Shown here in pieces: positions 54,096 through 63,396 of a stretch of 64,000 bases of DNA (within the stretch, counting starts at the first letter, position 1; the number at the start of each line of letters is the position of its first letter). The stretch is from NCBI RefSeq assembly GCF_900221005.1, contig NZ_OBQI01000005.1, positions 1-64,000 of the forward strand, in the 5' to 3' direction. The translations under genes were made by a program, and so were the position numbers. The DNA comes from Blastococcus aggregatus (lineage in GTDB: Bacteria; Actinomycetota; Actinomycetes; Mycobacteriales; Geodermatophilaceae). Below the pieces are notes generated by a model, which was given only the letters and a program-made list of their open reading frames with translations, was not told the origin of the DNA and did not search any database.

Positions 54096-56654
54096 ATGAC
54101 CGGGACCGTTGCCCCTCCCCTGCTCGACGACGTCGACGACCTGGCCGCGCTGCGCGCGAAGGGCGCCGACCCCGACGAGCTGTTCGCCGACTTCGCCGCC
54201 TGGGCCGAGTCGAACGGCACGACGCTCTACCCGGCGCAGGAGGAGGCGCTGATCGAGCTGGTCAGCGGCGCGAACGTCGTCCTCGCGACACCGACGGGCT
54301 CGGGCAAGTCGCTGGTGGCCACCGGAGCGCAGTACGCGGCCCTGGCCGCGGGACGACGCAGCTACTACACCGCCCCGATCAAGGCGCTGGTCAGCGAGAA
54401 GTTCTTCGCCCTCTGCGGCGTCTTCGGCGCGGCCAACGTCGGCATGCTCACCGGTGACGCGTCGGTCAACGCCGGCGCGCCGATCATCGCCTGCACCGCG
54501 GAGATCCTGGCCAACGTCGCGCTGCGCGAGGGCGGCGGCACCGATGGCGTGGGCAACGCGCTCGTGGTCATGGACGAGTTCCACTTCTACGGCGACCCGG
54601 ACCGCGGCTGGGCCTGGCAGGTGCCGCTGCTGGAGCTCACCAAGGCCCAGTTCCTCCTGATGAGCGCCACCCTCGGCGACGTCACGACGCTGCGCGAGGA
54701 CCTCACCCGCCGCACCGGACGGCCGACCGCGCTGGTCGCCAACGCCGAGCGCCCGGTGCCGCTGCACCACTACTACGCGACGACTCCGATGCACGAGACG
54801 ATCCAGGAACTGCTGGACACCAAGCAGGCGCCGGTCTACGTCGTCCACTTCACCCAGGCCTCCGCTCTCGAGCGGGCGCAGGCCCTGATGAGCGTCAACG
54901 TGTGCAGCAAGGAGGAGAAGGCCGCGATCGCCGACATGATCGGCGGCTTCCGGTTCACCTCCGCCTTCGGGACGACGCTGTCCCGGCTGGTCCGGCACGG
55001 CATCGGCGTCCACCACGCCGGGATGCTGCCGAAGTACCGGCGCCTGGTGGAGCAGCTGGCCCAGGCCGGGCTGCTCAAGGTCATCTGCGGCACCGACACG
55101 CTCGGCGTCGGCATCAACGTGCCCATCCGCACGGTCGTGTTCTCCGCGCTGTCCAAGTACGACGGCGTCCGCACGCGCCTGCTGCAGGTGCGCGAGTTCC
55201 ACCAGATCGCCGGCCGCGCCGGGCGGGCCGGCTACGACACCGCGGGCACCGTCGTCGTCCAGGCGCCGGAGCACGAGGTGGAGAACCTCAAGCAGTTCGC
55301 CAAGGTCGCCGACGACCCGAAGAAGCGCCGCAAGCTGGTGCGCAAGAAGGTGCCCGACGGCATGGTGCCGTGGAGCGAGGCGACGATGAATCGGCTGGTC
55401 GAGGGCGAGCCGGAAAAGCTGACCAGCAACATGCGGGTGTCGACGGCGATGGTCCTCGACGTCGTCGACCGGCCCGGTGACCCGTTCGTCGCGATGCGCC
55501 GGCTGCTCACCGACAACCACGAGCCGCGCAAGAAGCAGCTCAAGCTGATCCGCGAGGCGATCGGGATCGCGCGGTCGCTGCTGCAGGCCGGCGTCCTGGA
55601 GCGGCTGCCCGAGCCGGAGCCCGACGGCCGCCGCTACGACCTGACGCTGGACCTGCCGCCGGACTTCGCGCTCAACCAGCCGCTGTCGACGTTCGCGCTG
55701 GCCGCGATCGACCTGCTGGACCCGGAGAGCGACACCTACGTGGTGGACGTCGTCAGCGTGATCGAGGCGACGCTGGACGACCCGCGGCAGATCCTCGCCG
55801 CGCAGCTGAACAAGGCCAAGGGCGAGGCCGTCGCGCAGATGAAGGCCGAGGGCATCGAGTACGACGAGCGCATGGAGCTGCTCGAGGAGGTGACCTACCC
55901 CAAGCCGCTCGAGGAGCTGCTCGACGCGGCCTTCGAGGTGTACGTGCGCACCAACCCGTGGGCGGCCGACGCGCACCTGTCGCCGAAGGCCGTCGTCCGC
56001 GAGATGTGGGAGCGGGCGTTCACCTTCCGCGAGTTCGTCAACACCTACGGGCTGACCCGCTCCGAGGGTGCCGTGCTGCGCTACCTGTCCGATGCGTTCA
56101 AGGCGCTGCGGTCGGGGGTGCCGGCCGACGCCCGGACCGAGCAGGTCACCGACCTCGTCGAGTGGCTGGGCGAGCTGGTGCGCCAGGTCGACTCCTCGCT
56201 GCTGGACGAGTGGGAGTCGCTGACCAATCCGGACGACGGGCCGATCGCCGAGGTCGCCGTGCCGGCCCGGCCTCGTCCCCTCACCGGCAACGAGCGGGCG
56301 TTCACCGCGATGGTGCGCAACGCGCTGTTCCGCCGGGTCGAGCTCATCGCCCGCCGCCGCTGGTACGACCTGGGCGAGCTGGACAAGGGCTCGGGCTGGG
56401 ACGCCGACCGCTGGGAGCCGGTCGTGCGCGGGTACTTCGCCGAGCACGCCGAGCTGAACACCGGTGGCGACGCCCGCGGGCCCGCGATGCTCATCTGGGA
56501 CAAGTCCGAGCCCGGCGTCTGGAAGGTCCGGCAGATCCTCGACGACCCGGACGGCAACCACGACTGGGGCTTCGACGTCGAGGTCGACCTGGAGGCCTCC
56601 GACGAGGAGGGCTCGGCGGTTCTCCGCCTCGTGGACGCCGGCCGCAAGGACTGA
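54096..56654 (+). CDS. Ski2-like DEAD/DEAH-box RNA helicase with DUF3516
   Basis: An 852-residue superfamily 2 helicase: Walker A ATPTGSGKS (64-72), DEFH box (160-163), SAT motif near 188, and motif VI HQIAGRAGRAG near 370. The region after ~450 matches DUF3516, found in actinobacterial relatives of the Ski2/Mtr4 family. It probably unwinds structured RNA for processing or decay. ATG at 54096; the frame is open upstream to 53709, but that stretch is low in GC and not conserved-looking. Confidence 0.92.
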   Translation: MTGTVAPPLLDDVDDLAALRAKGADPDELFADFAAWAESNGTTLYPAQEEALIELVSGANVVLATPTGSGKSLVATGAQYAALAAGRRSYYTAPIKALVSEKFFALCGVFGAANVGMLTGDASVNAGAPIIACTAEILANVALREGGGTDGVGNALVVMDEFHFYGDPDRGWAWQVPLLELTKAQFLLMSATLGDVTTLREDLTRRTGRPTALVANAERPVPLHHYYATTPMHETIQELLDTKQAPVYVVHFTQASALERAQALMSVNVCSKEEKAAIADMIGGFRFTSAFGTTLSRLVRHGIGVHHAGMLPKYRRLVEQLAQAGLLKVICGTDTLGVGINVPIRTVVFSALSKYDGVRTRLLQVREFHQIAGRAGRAGYDTAGTVVVQAPEHEVENLKQFAKVADDPKKRRKLVRKKVPDGMVPWSEATMNRLVEGEPEKLTSNMRVSTAMVLDVVDRPGDPFVAMRRLLTDNHEPRKKQLKLIREAIGIARSLLQAGVLERLPEPEPDGRRYDLTLDLPPDFALNQPLSTFALAAIDLLDPESDTYVVDVVSVIEATLDDPRQILAAQLNKAKGEAVAQMKAEGIEYDERMELLEEVTYPKPLEELLDAAFEVYVRTNPWAADAHLSPKAVVREMWERAFTFREFVNTYGLTRSEGAVLRYLSDAFKALRSGVPADARTEQVTDLVEWLGELVRQVDSSLLDEWESLTNPDDGPIAEVAVPARPRPLTGNERAFTAMVRNALFRRVELIARRRWYDLGELDKGSGWDADRWEPVVRGYFAEHAELNTGGDARGPAMLIWDKSEPGVWKVRQILDDPDGNHDWGFDVEVDLEASDEEGSAVLRLVDAGRKD

Positions 56655-56659
56655 CCCCG

Positions 56660-57343
56660 GTGGACGGCGCGGGCGCGCAGCCCTCCGATCCGCCCCGCTC
56701 GCCCGCCGTGCGGGTGAGCGCGGACGGCCTTCGCCGGGTCTACACCCGACGGAGCCGGACGGTGCTGGCCGCCCTGGTCCTGTTCATGGCGTCGGTCATC
56801 GCCGCGGGGCTGGGCAGCGAGATCGCAGCCACCGACCCATCAGGCGCGCGAGCCCTCGGTGTTGGCCTCTTCGCCCTGGGGCTGCTGGTCGCCTACCGGC
56901 TGGTGCGCACGGCACTGATCGTGACGCCGGGCCGCGTGACGGTGCGAGGACTCCGGGGGAACCGATCCGTGCCGGCGGGCGACGTGGCCGGCTTCGAGCC
57001 GCCGCCCCCGTACGGGGCGTTCAGGCAGTCGGGTCTACGAGTCATTCTCACCAGCGGCCGGACGCTCACTGCCGTCGTGTACCAGGTGGGACAGCTCGAC
57101 GGGCCGTCCGTGGGGGTCGCCGAGTGCGCCGAGTTGAACCGCTGGCTCGACCTGCAGACGAGCGGTCCGGTCGACGACGCGCTCCCGATCGAGCACGGGT
57201 TGACCGGGATGGCGAGAGTGGCGTGGTGGGCCTGGCTCGGCTGCCTGGCGATGGTGCTCCTCGTCGGCGTCGCCCTGGTCGTCGAACTCCTCACCACCGC
57301 GGACGACGTCGCCCGGGCCTTCTCGCGCTCGGGCGGACCGTAG
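56660..57343 (+). CDS. PH-like-domain membrane protein
   Basis: 227 residues: two N-terminal helices (about 32-52 and 62-80), a bacterial PH-like domain (VTPGRVTVRGLRGNRSVPAGDVAGFEPP, about 88-170), and a C-terminal helix (WAWLGCLAMVLLVGVALVVELL). Function unknown. GTG start 5 nt after the helicase stop, so probably co-transcribed. A perfect hairpin follows the stop. Confidence 0.75.
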   Translation: MDGAGAQPSDPPRSPAVRVSADGLRRVYTRRSRTVLAALVLFMASVIAAGLGSEIAATDPSGARALGVGLFALGLLVAYRLVRTALIVTPGRVTVRGLRGNRSVPAGDVAGFEPPPPYGAFRQSGLRVILTSGRTLTAVVYQVGQLDGPSVGVAECAELNRWLDLQTSGPVDDALPIEHGLTGMARVAWWAWLGCLAMVLLVGVALVVELLTTADDVARAFSRSGGP

Positions 57344-57346
57344 GCA

Positions 57347-57372
57347 CGACGCCCGGGAGACTCAGGGCGTCG
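57347..57372 (+). terminator. Terminator hairpin after the helicase unit
   Basis: CGACGCCC (57347-57354) and GGGCGTCG (57365-57372) make a perfect 8-bp stem with a 10-nt loop, 3 nt after the stop at 57343. Confidence 0.7.
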
Positions 57373-57376
57373 CGGA

Positions 57377-57434
57377 ACGCTCCCGCGGAAGCGCGGTCAA
57401 GGTATTCGGCTTGACCACGTTCTCGCGGGAACGT
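57377..57434. repeat. Nested hairpin
   Basis: An inner perfect stem GGTCAAG/CTTGACC (57395-57401 and 57410-57416) lies within outer arms ACGCTCCCGCG (57377-57387) and CGCGGGAACGT (57424-57434), 10 of 11 paired. It sits right behind a separate terminator hairpin, so it may be a second terminator, a structured RNA, or the boundary of an inserted segment. Confidence 0.6.
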
Positions 57435-57555
57435 CCTCACCGCTTGACGAGGTGTGTCAGAGCGGCCCGCTCAGGGGCAACGGCGTGTCCGCTTGGCTAG
57501 CCGGTCCTCTCCAACGGCCGAGAGGCCGCACCGTCGCTGACACGCAAGCGCGGTC

Positions 57556-57621
57556 GCACCGAATGCCGGACTCGAACCGGCTCGCTCGCTATGCGAGTTA
57601 CTCGCGCCACCGAGGTGGTGC
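57556..57621 (-). other. tRNA-like remnant with consensus T-arm
   Basis: On the minus strand GCCGG-TTCGAGT-CCGGC (57581-57565) is a consensus T-arm, and GCACC/GGTGC at the ends could pair as a partial acceptor stem. The D-arm and anticodon arm do not fold canonically; instead there is CTCGC-ATA-GCGAG. I read it as a degraded tRNA or a tRNA 3'-end copy such as an old attachment site. The rest of 57435-57749 shows no gene. Confidence 0.3.
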
Positions 57622-57749
57622 GAGCGCCTGCGTTCCCATAGGCCCTTGACGATGCGACCGCCGGGCAAGGGTAGTGGCGGACGGTCGATCGCAGGGCTGG
57701 CTGCTGTCTCTGAGCGGCCCACTTTGGGACACCAAACGGTCAGGCAATC

Positions 57750-58169
57750 TCAGACGATCGGCCCTACCGGCTCCTGAAGTTCCTGTTCCCCTCGGTCCGT
57801 CGATACGAGCCGGGTGCAGAGCCAAGTCTCGTCGCTCTCGCTCCAGTCAGCCCAAGCCTCAAGCAGCATCCGCGCCCTGGCGCAGGGGATGATCCCCGTG
57901 GGTCCGTTACGAGTACTGGGGTGACCGGGGCGATCGGGGCGATAGCTTGGATGCCCCTCGCGGTCGTCATACAACTCGATGAGTCCCCGGTCGAACCAGT
58001 CGAGAAGGCGTGCCGAGCAGGCGGACGGCTCCCACGGGCCGTGGACGTCGAGTAGACCTGGGCCTAGGTAGTCCGTGACACCTTTGGCGAGGTAGGCCAG
58101 GCACTCCTCCTCATGCACGGCCCAGTACATCTCCCGCTCGAAGTCGAGCGATCCGTACGTCTGGCTCAT
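57750..58169 (-). CDS. Orphan hypothetical protein in low-GC stretch
   Basis: A 139-residue acidic, tryptophan-rich soluble protein starting MSQTYGSLDFEREMYWAVHEEE. No family recognised. Its codons are less GC-biased than those of its neighbours, and it lies alone in the 57344-58363 stretch that is lower in GC than the rest of the window, next to a tRNA-like remnant. Both suggest arrival by transfer. ATG at 58169; no clear Shine-Dalgarno. Confidence 0.65.
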   Translation of the reverse strand: MSQTYGSLDFEREMYWAVHEEECLAYLAKGVTDYLGPGLLDVHGPWEPSACSARLLDWFDRGLIELYDDREGHPSYRPDRPGHPSTRNGPTGIIPCARARMLLEAWADWSESDETWLCTRLVSTDRGEQELQEPVGPIV

Positions 58170-58351
58170 GGCGCGAGCATCACACGCAGAACAGCAGTCA
58201 GCGTTGGCGACACAGGGTGGAGGCCCGAGGACGCAACTGGGTCGCTGTCCCTAAGGCCGCCCTCAGGGACACAGCGCGCAGACCTGGCACGCAGTCCCGC
58301 TGCTGCGTCACGATCGGGCATCGATGCTGGTCGGCGGCGTACCGGTAGCCC

Positions 58352-58357
58352 TACGGT
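58352..58357 (+). promoter_or_regulatory. -10 box of leaderless DUF4349 gene
   Basis: TACGGT ends 6 nt before the ATG at 58364, with no Shine-Dalgarno between. Confidence 0.5.
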
Positions 58358-58363
58358 CCCGCC

Positions 58364-59224
58364 ATGAGGCGCCTTCTCGGCAGCGCAGCCGTGACCCTGG
58401 CCCTGGTTCTGGTCGCCGGCTGCGGCGGCACGTCCAGCGACGAGTCGAGCAGCACCGCGGACGGCGGAGGTGCGGGGGCCGTCGCTGACGAAGGCGGCGG
58501 CCAGGGCGATGCCGTCGACGAGCGGCAGGTGATCACCACCGCGAGCGCGTCGCTCGTCGTCGACGATCCGGCCGACGCCGCCCAGGAGGTGAGCGAGCAG
58601 GTCGAGTCCGCCGGCGGACGGGTCGACGAGCGCACCGAGTACGCGGCGACCGGGGACGACGAGGGCTCCTCCGCCGACCTCGTGGTGCGGGTGCCCTCGG
58701 ACGCGCTGACCGACGTCCTCGCCGACCTCGAGGACCTCGGCGAGGTGGCCAGCGTGTCAGTGTCCCGCTCGGACGTGACCGGGCAGACGGTCGACCTCGA
58801 CGCGCGGATCTCGGCGCTGCAGACGTCGGTGGCCCGGCTGCAGGCCCTGATGGACGAGGCGGGCAGCGTCGAGGCCCTGCTGGCGGCCGAAGGCGCGTTG
58901 TCCGGGCGGCAGGAACAGCTGGAGTCGTTGCAGTCCCAGCGCGGGTTCCTCGCCGACCAGGTGGAGCTGTCCACGCTGCGCCTGCACCTGCAGCAGCCCG
59001 GCGTCGCCCCGCCGGGCGGCCCGGACGGCTTCGTCGACGCGCTCGGCACCGGGTGGAAGTCCCTGGTCTCCGCCGGCGGCGCGGCCGTGGTCGTCCTCGG
59101 CGTCCTCCTGCCCTGGCTGGTCGTCGTCGCCGTGATCGCCGCGGCGGTGCTGGTGCCGCTGCGCCGCGCCCGCCACCGGAGCGCGCTCCCTGCGCCGACG
59201 GCGCCCCCTGCGGCGGAGGCATGA
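58364..59224 (+). CDS. DUF4349 lipoprotein
   Basis: 286 residues. A signal peptide with lipobox LVAGC (Cys at about 20) gives a membrane-anchored lipoprotein. The DUF4349 body runs from ITTASASLVVDDPADA (about 57) through a coiled coil (DLDARISALQTSVARLQALMDEAGS, about 145-190), ending in a hydrophobic helix (about 228-263) and a basic tail. So it is tethered at both ends. Function unknown. Coupled by ATGA overlap to the next lipoprotein. Confidence 0.85.
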   Translation: MRRLLGSAAVTLALVLVAGCGGTSSDESSSTADGGGAGAVADEGGGQGDAVDERQVITTASASLVVDDPADAAQEVSEQVESAGGRVDERTEYAATGDDEGSSADLVVRVPSDALTDVLADLEDLGEVASVSVSRSDVTGQTVDLDARISALQTSVARLQALMDEAGSVEALLAAEGALSGRQEQLESLQSQRGFLADQVELSTLRLHLQQPGVAPPGGPDGFVDALGTGWKSLVSAGGAAVVVLGVLLPWLVVVAVIAAAVLVPLRRARHRSALPAPTAPPAAEA

Positions 59225-60096
59225 CGCAGGCCAACCACGCGATGGGGGCAGTCTTGGCGGCGGCGTGCGTCCTGGCGCTCGGCGGGTGCAGCTCCGACGA
59301 GCCCGAGGAGGTCGTGCGCACGAGTGGTGCGCTCGCCGACGGGTTCGAGATCGAGCCGGGGTCCGGCCTGGTCGGCACGGTGTTCCCCTCCGGCGACGAG
59401 GGTCTGCACGTGTTCCTCCGTGTCGACGAGGACATGGAGCGTGTCTTCGAGGGCTATGCCCGGCAGGCCGGGGAACTCGGCTATCCGGTCACGGCGCCCG
59501 GGTGGTGGCCGGACGGTCAGTGGTGCAGCGACGACCCCGAGAGGTGGAACAGCTCCGTCGGCGAGGACACGCCGTTCGAGGTCGAGTGCTCCGCCTACGG
59601 CTCCGATATCGACGAGAGCGACGGCCCGCCCTACAGGTCCATGAGCCTTCGCGGCCTCGCCGAACCGGATGGCTCGGGCTACCTGGAGATCTCGGGCGGC
59701 GAATTCTCAGGGGCGCCGACCGCCCCCCGCTCACCCGTCGAGGACGGCCCGGTCGCACCGCTCACGGACGCCGAGGTGGTCGCCCCCGACCTGGCGGTCA
59801 ACGAGGACGATCCGCTCCTGATCGTGGAGGGGAGCGAGCTGGTCTTCGACCCGTTCCCGTCGACGTGCGCCACCGGTGGCTGGGAGGCGATGATCCGGGT
59901 GACCGGCGACCTGCTTCCGGTCATGCGCGGGTACGCGGAGCAGATCGACGCCATGCGGGCGTTCAGCCGCGCGGAAGTGGTCGGGGACGAGGACCAGCCG
60001 AGCGTGTACTCCTCGGCGGCCGGGGGAGGCGATCTGTACGCCGTCGGCGTGGCCGGCGACCCCTCGTACATCCTGCTCGGACGCTGCAACGACTGA
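59221..60096 (+). CDS. Hypothetical lipoprotein
   Basis: 291 residues. The signal ALGGC gives a lipobox with Cys at about 23, followed by acidic SSDEPEE. The mature domain has four further cysteines (QWCSDD, VECSAYG, STCATGG, LGRCND) that could form two disulfides. No family recognised. Its ATG overlaps the DUF4349 stop, so the two lipoproteins are made together and may work together. Confidence 0.75.
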   Translation: MTQANHAMGAVLAAACVLALGGCSSDEPEEVVRTSGALADGFEIEPGSGLVGTVFPSGDEGLHVFLRVDEDMERVFEGYARQAGELGYPVTAPGWWPDGQWCSDDPERWNSSVGEDTPFEVECSAYGSDIDESDGPPYRSMSLRGLAEPDGSGYLEISGGEFSGAPTAPRSPVEDGPVAPLTDAEVVAPDLAVNEDDPLLIVEGSELVFDPFPSTCATGGWEAMIRVTGDLLPVMRGYAEQIDAMRAFSRAEVVGDEDQPSVYSSAAGGGDLYAVGVAGDPSYILLGRCND

Positions 60097-60250
60097 CCCG
60101 TCACCGCGTTCACGCGCGAACGCGTGGCCGAAGATCACCGCACGCCGAGGGCTGGTCCTCGAGCGCTCTCACCCACCGTGGGTGTGAGGTGATCAAGGGA
60201 CCGTCGTCGGCTCCGGGATGCGCGGTCCACACGAGAAGCCGCGCCGGACC

Positions 60251-60256
60251 TACCGT
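60251..60256 (+). promoter_or_regulatory. -10 box of leaderless glycosyltransferase gene
   Basis: TACCGT ends 7 nt before the ATG at 60264; no Shine-Dalgarno lies between. Confidence 0.5.
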
Positions 60257-60263
60257 TCGGGGC

Positions 60264-61694
<1,431 letters not shown>

Positions 61695-61791
61695 GCTGCG
61701 TGCCGCGGTACTAGGCGAACTGTGAGCTGATCGACTCCTCGGTGCGCGGCAGTGCCGGCCGCCTCCGTGCGAGGCTCGCCGCGATGCGGGC

Positions 61792-62571
61792 ATGAGCGGG
61801 TGGGAGATGGTCGCGGTCCTCGCGGCGGGGCTGGCGGCCGGTGGGATCAACGCCGTCGTCGGCTCGGGGACGCTGGTCTCGTTCCCCGTCCTCCTGGCCG
61901 TCGGCATCCCACCGGTGCCGGCCACCATCAGCAACTCCCTCGGCCTGATCGCCGGCAACGCCTCGGGCGCCTTCGGCTACCGCCGCGAGCTGCGCGGCCA
62001 GGGCCGGCGGCTGCTCGGCCTGCTGCCCGCCTCGATCCTCGGCGGGCTCACGGGCGCGTTCCTGCTGCTGCACCTGCCCGCCTCGACCTTCGAGGCAGTC
62101 GTCCCGGTGCTCATCGGCCTGGCCGTCACCCTCGTCGCCGTCCAGCCGCTGGTGCAGCGCGCGCTGGCCCACCGCCGCTCCCCCGACGAGGTCGAGCAGC
62201 ACGTCGGCCCGGGCCGGAAGGCCGCCCTCTTCGGCGGCGCCTACCTGACCGGCACCTACGGCGGGTACTTCGCGGCCAGCCAGGGCGTGCTGCAGATCGG
62301 CATCTTCGGGCTGCTGCTGCGCGAGTCGCTGCAGCGGCTCAACGCGCTCAAGAACGTCCTCACCCTCACCGTGAACACCGTGGCCGCCGGTGCCTACGTC
62401 GTCGTCGCCACCGACCGGGTCGACTGGACGGCGGCCGGGCTGCTCGCGGCCGGATCCCTCGTCGGCGGGTACGTGAGCTCCCGCTACGGCCGCCGGCTGC
62501 CCGAACCCGTGCTGCGGACGGCGATCGTCGTCCTCGGGCTGATCGCGATCGGGGTGCTGCTGAACCGATGA
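61792..62571 (+). CDS. TauE/SafE-family anion permease, first copy
   Basis: 259 residues, eight or so membrane helices. Typical of the sulfite exporter TauE/SafE family: GGINAVVGSGTLVSFPVLLAVGIPP near the start and GAYLTGTYGGYFAASQG in the second half. Likely moves sulfite or organosulfonate-type anions. ATG at 61792 near the end of a 97-nt gap. Its stop overlaps the next copy by 4 nt. Confidence 0.88.
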   Translation: MSGWEMVAVLAAGLAAGGINAVVGSGTLVSFPVLLAVGIPPVPATISNSLGLIAGNASGAFGYRRELRGQGRRLLGLLPASILGGLTGAFLLLHLPASTFEAVVPVLIGLAVTLVAVQPLVQRALAHRRSPDEVEQHVGPGRKAALFGGAYLTGTYGGYFAASQGVLQIGIFGLLLRESLQRLNALKNVLTLTVNTVAAGAYVVVATDRVDWTAAGLLAAGSLVGGYVSSRYGRRLPEPVLRTAIVVLGLIAIGVLLNR

Positions 62572-63329
62572 GCCCCCTCGAGCTCGGCTTCCTCGTGCTC
62601 GCCGGCATCGGCGCCGGCCTGACCGGCAGCATCGCCGGCCTCGCCTCGCTGGTGAGCTACCCGGCGCTGCTGGCCACGGGGATCCCGCCGGTCACCGCCA
62701 ACGTCACCAACACCGTGGCGCTGGTGCTCAACGCGGTGGGCTCGGTGAGCGCCTCCCGGCCGGAGCTGCGCGGGCAGGGCCGGCGGCTGCGGCCGCTGCT
62801 GATCGCCGCCGTCCTCGGCGGTGCCACCGGCATGGCGCTGCTGCTGCTCACGCCGACGGAGGCGTTCGAGCGGATCGTCCCGTGGTTGATCGCCGGCGCC
62901 TCGGCGGCGATCCTCGTGCAGCGCCCGGCGCGCGAGCTGGCCGCCGAGGGCGCGGAACACCCGGCGCCCGATCCGCGCTGGCTGCCGCTGGGCACCTTCG
63001 CCGTCTGCATCTACGGCGGCTACTTCGGCGCGGCCGCCGGCGTGCTGCTGCTCGCGATGTACCTGCTCACCACCGGCGAGGGCCTCCCCCGCGGCAACGC
63101 GATGAAGAACGCCGTCCTCGGCGTGGCCAACGGCGTCGCGGCCATCGGGTTCATCGTGCTGACCGACGTCGCGTGGTCGGCGGCGCTGCCGCTCGCGCTG
63201 GGGTTCCTCGTCGGCGGCCGGATCGGGCCGAGCGTGGTGCGCCGCGCCCCGCAGAAGGCCCTGCGCACGGTCATCGCCGTCGCCGGGCTCGGGCTGGCCG
63301 TCCACCTGGGCATCCAGGCCTACGGATAG
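62568..63329 (+). CDS. TauE/SafE-family anion permease, second copy
   Basis: 253 residues; a diverged tandem paralogue of the preceding gene with the same landmarks (GSIAGLASLVSYPALLATGIPP; ICIYGGYFGAAAGVLL). ATG at 62568 overlaps the upstream stop (ATGA). The two half-sized permeases are coupled and could form a heterodimer. Confidence 0.88.
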   Translation: MSPLELGFLVLAGIGAGLTGSIAGLASLVSYPALLATGIPPVTANVTNTVALVLNAVGSVSASRPELRGQGRRLRPLLIAAVLGGATGMALLLLTPTEAFERIVPWLIAGASAAILVQRPARELAAEGAEHPAPDPRWLPLGTFAVCIYGGYFGAAAGVLLLAMYLLTTGEGLPRGNAMKNAVLGVANGVAAIGFIVLTDVAWSAALPLALGFLVGGRIGPSVVRRAPQKALRTVIAVAGLGLAVHLGIQAYG

Positions 63330-63338
63330 CCGCTCGAG

Positions 63339-63387
63339 TGCGCGCTGAGCGGGGTTCCGGGGTCAGGGGAACCCCGCTGAGCGCGCA
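63339..63387. terminator. Long hairpin between convergent genes
   Basis: Arms 63339-63358 and 63368-63387 are complementary at 19 of 20 positions, around a 9-nt loop; the left arm begins TGCGCGCTGAGC. It fills the gap between the second permease (stop at 63329) and the minus-strand gene ending at 63397, so it can terminate both. Confidence 0.75.
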
Positions 63388-63396
63388 GTCGGGAAG

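Noticed and set aside
57556..57621. Functional tRNA gene on the minus strand
   Set aside because: The T-arm is consensus, but the acceptor stem pairs only partly and no D-arm or 7-nt anticodon loop can be drawn; kept only as a low-confidence remnant.
57452..57722. Small frames on both strands across the tRNA-like segment
   Set aside because: Translations (for example SSPAFGATALAC) look like readthrough of a T-arm and flanks, with no ribosome-binding site.
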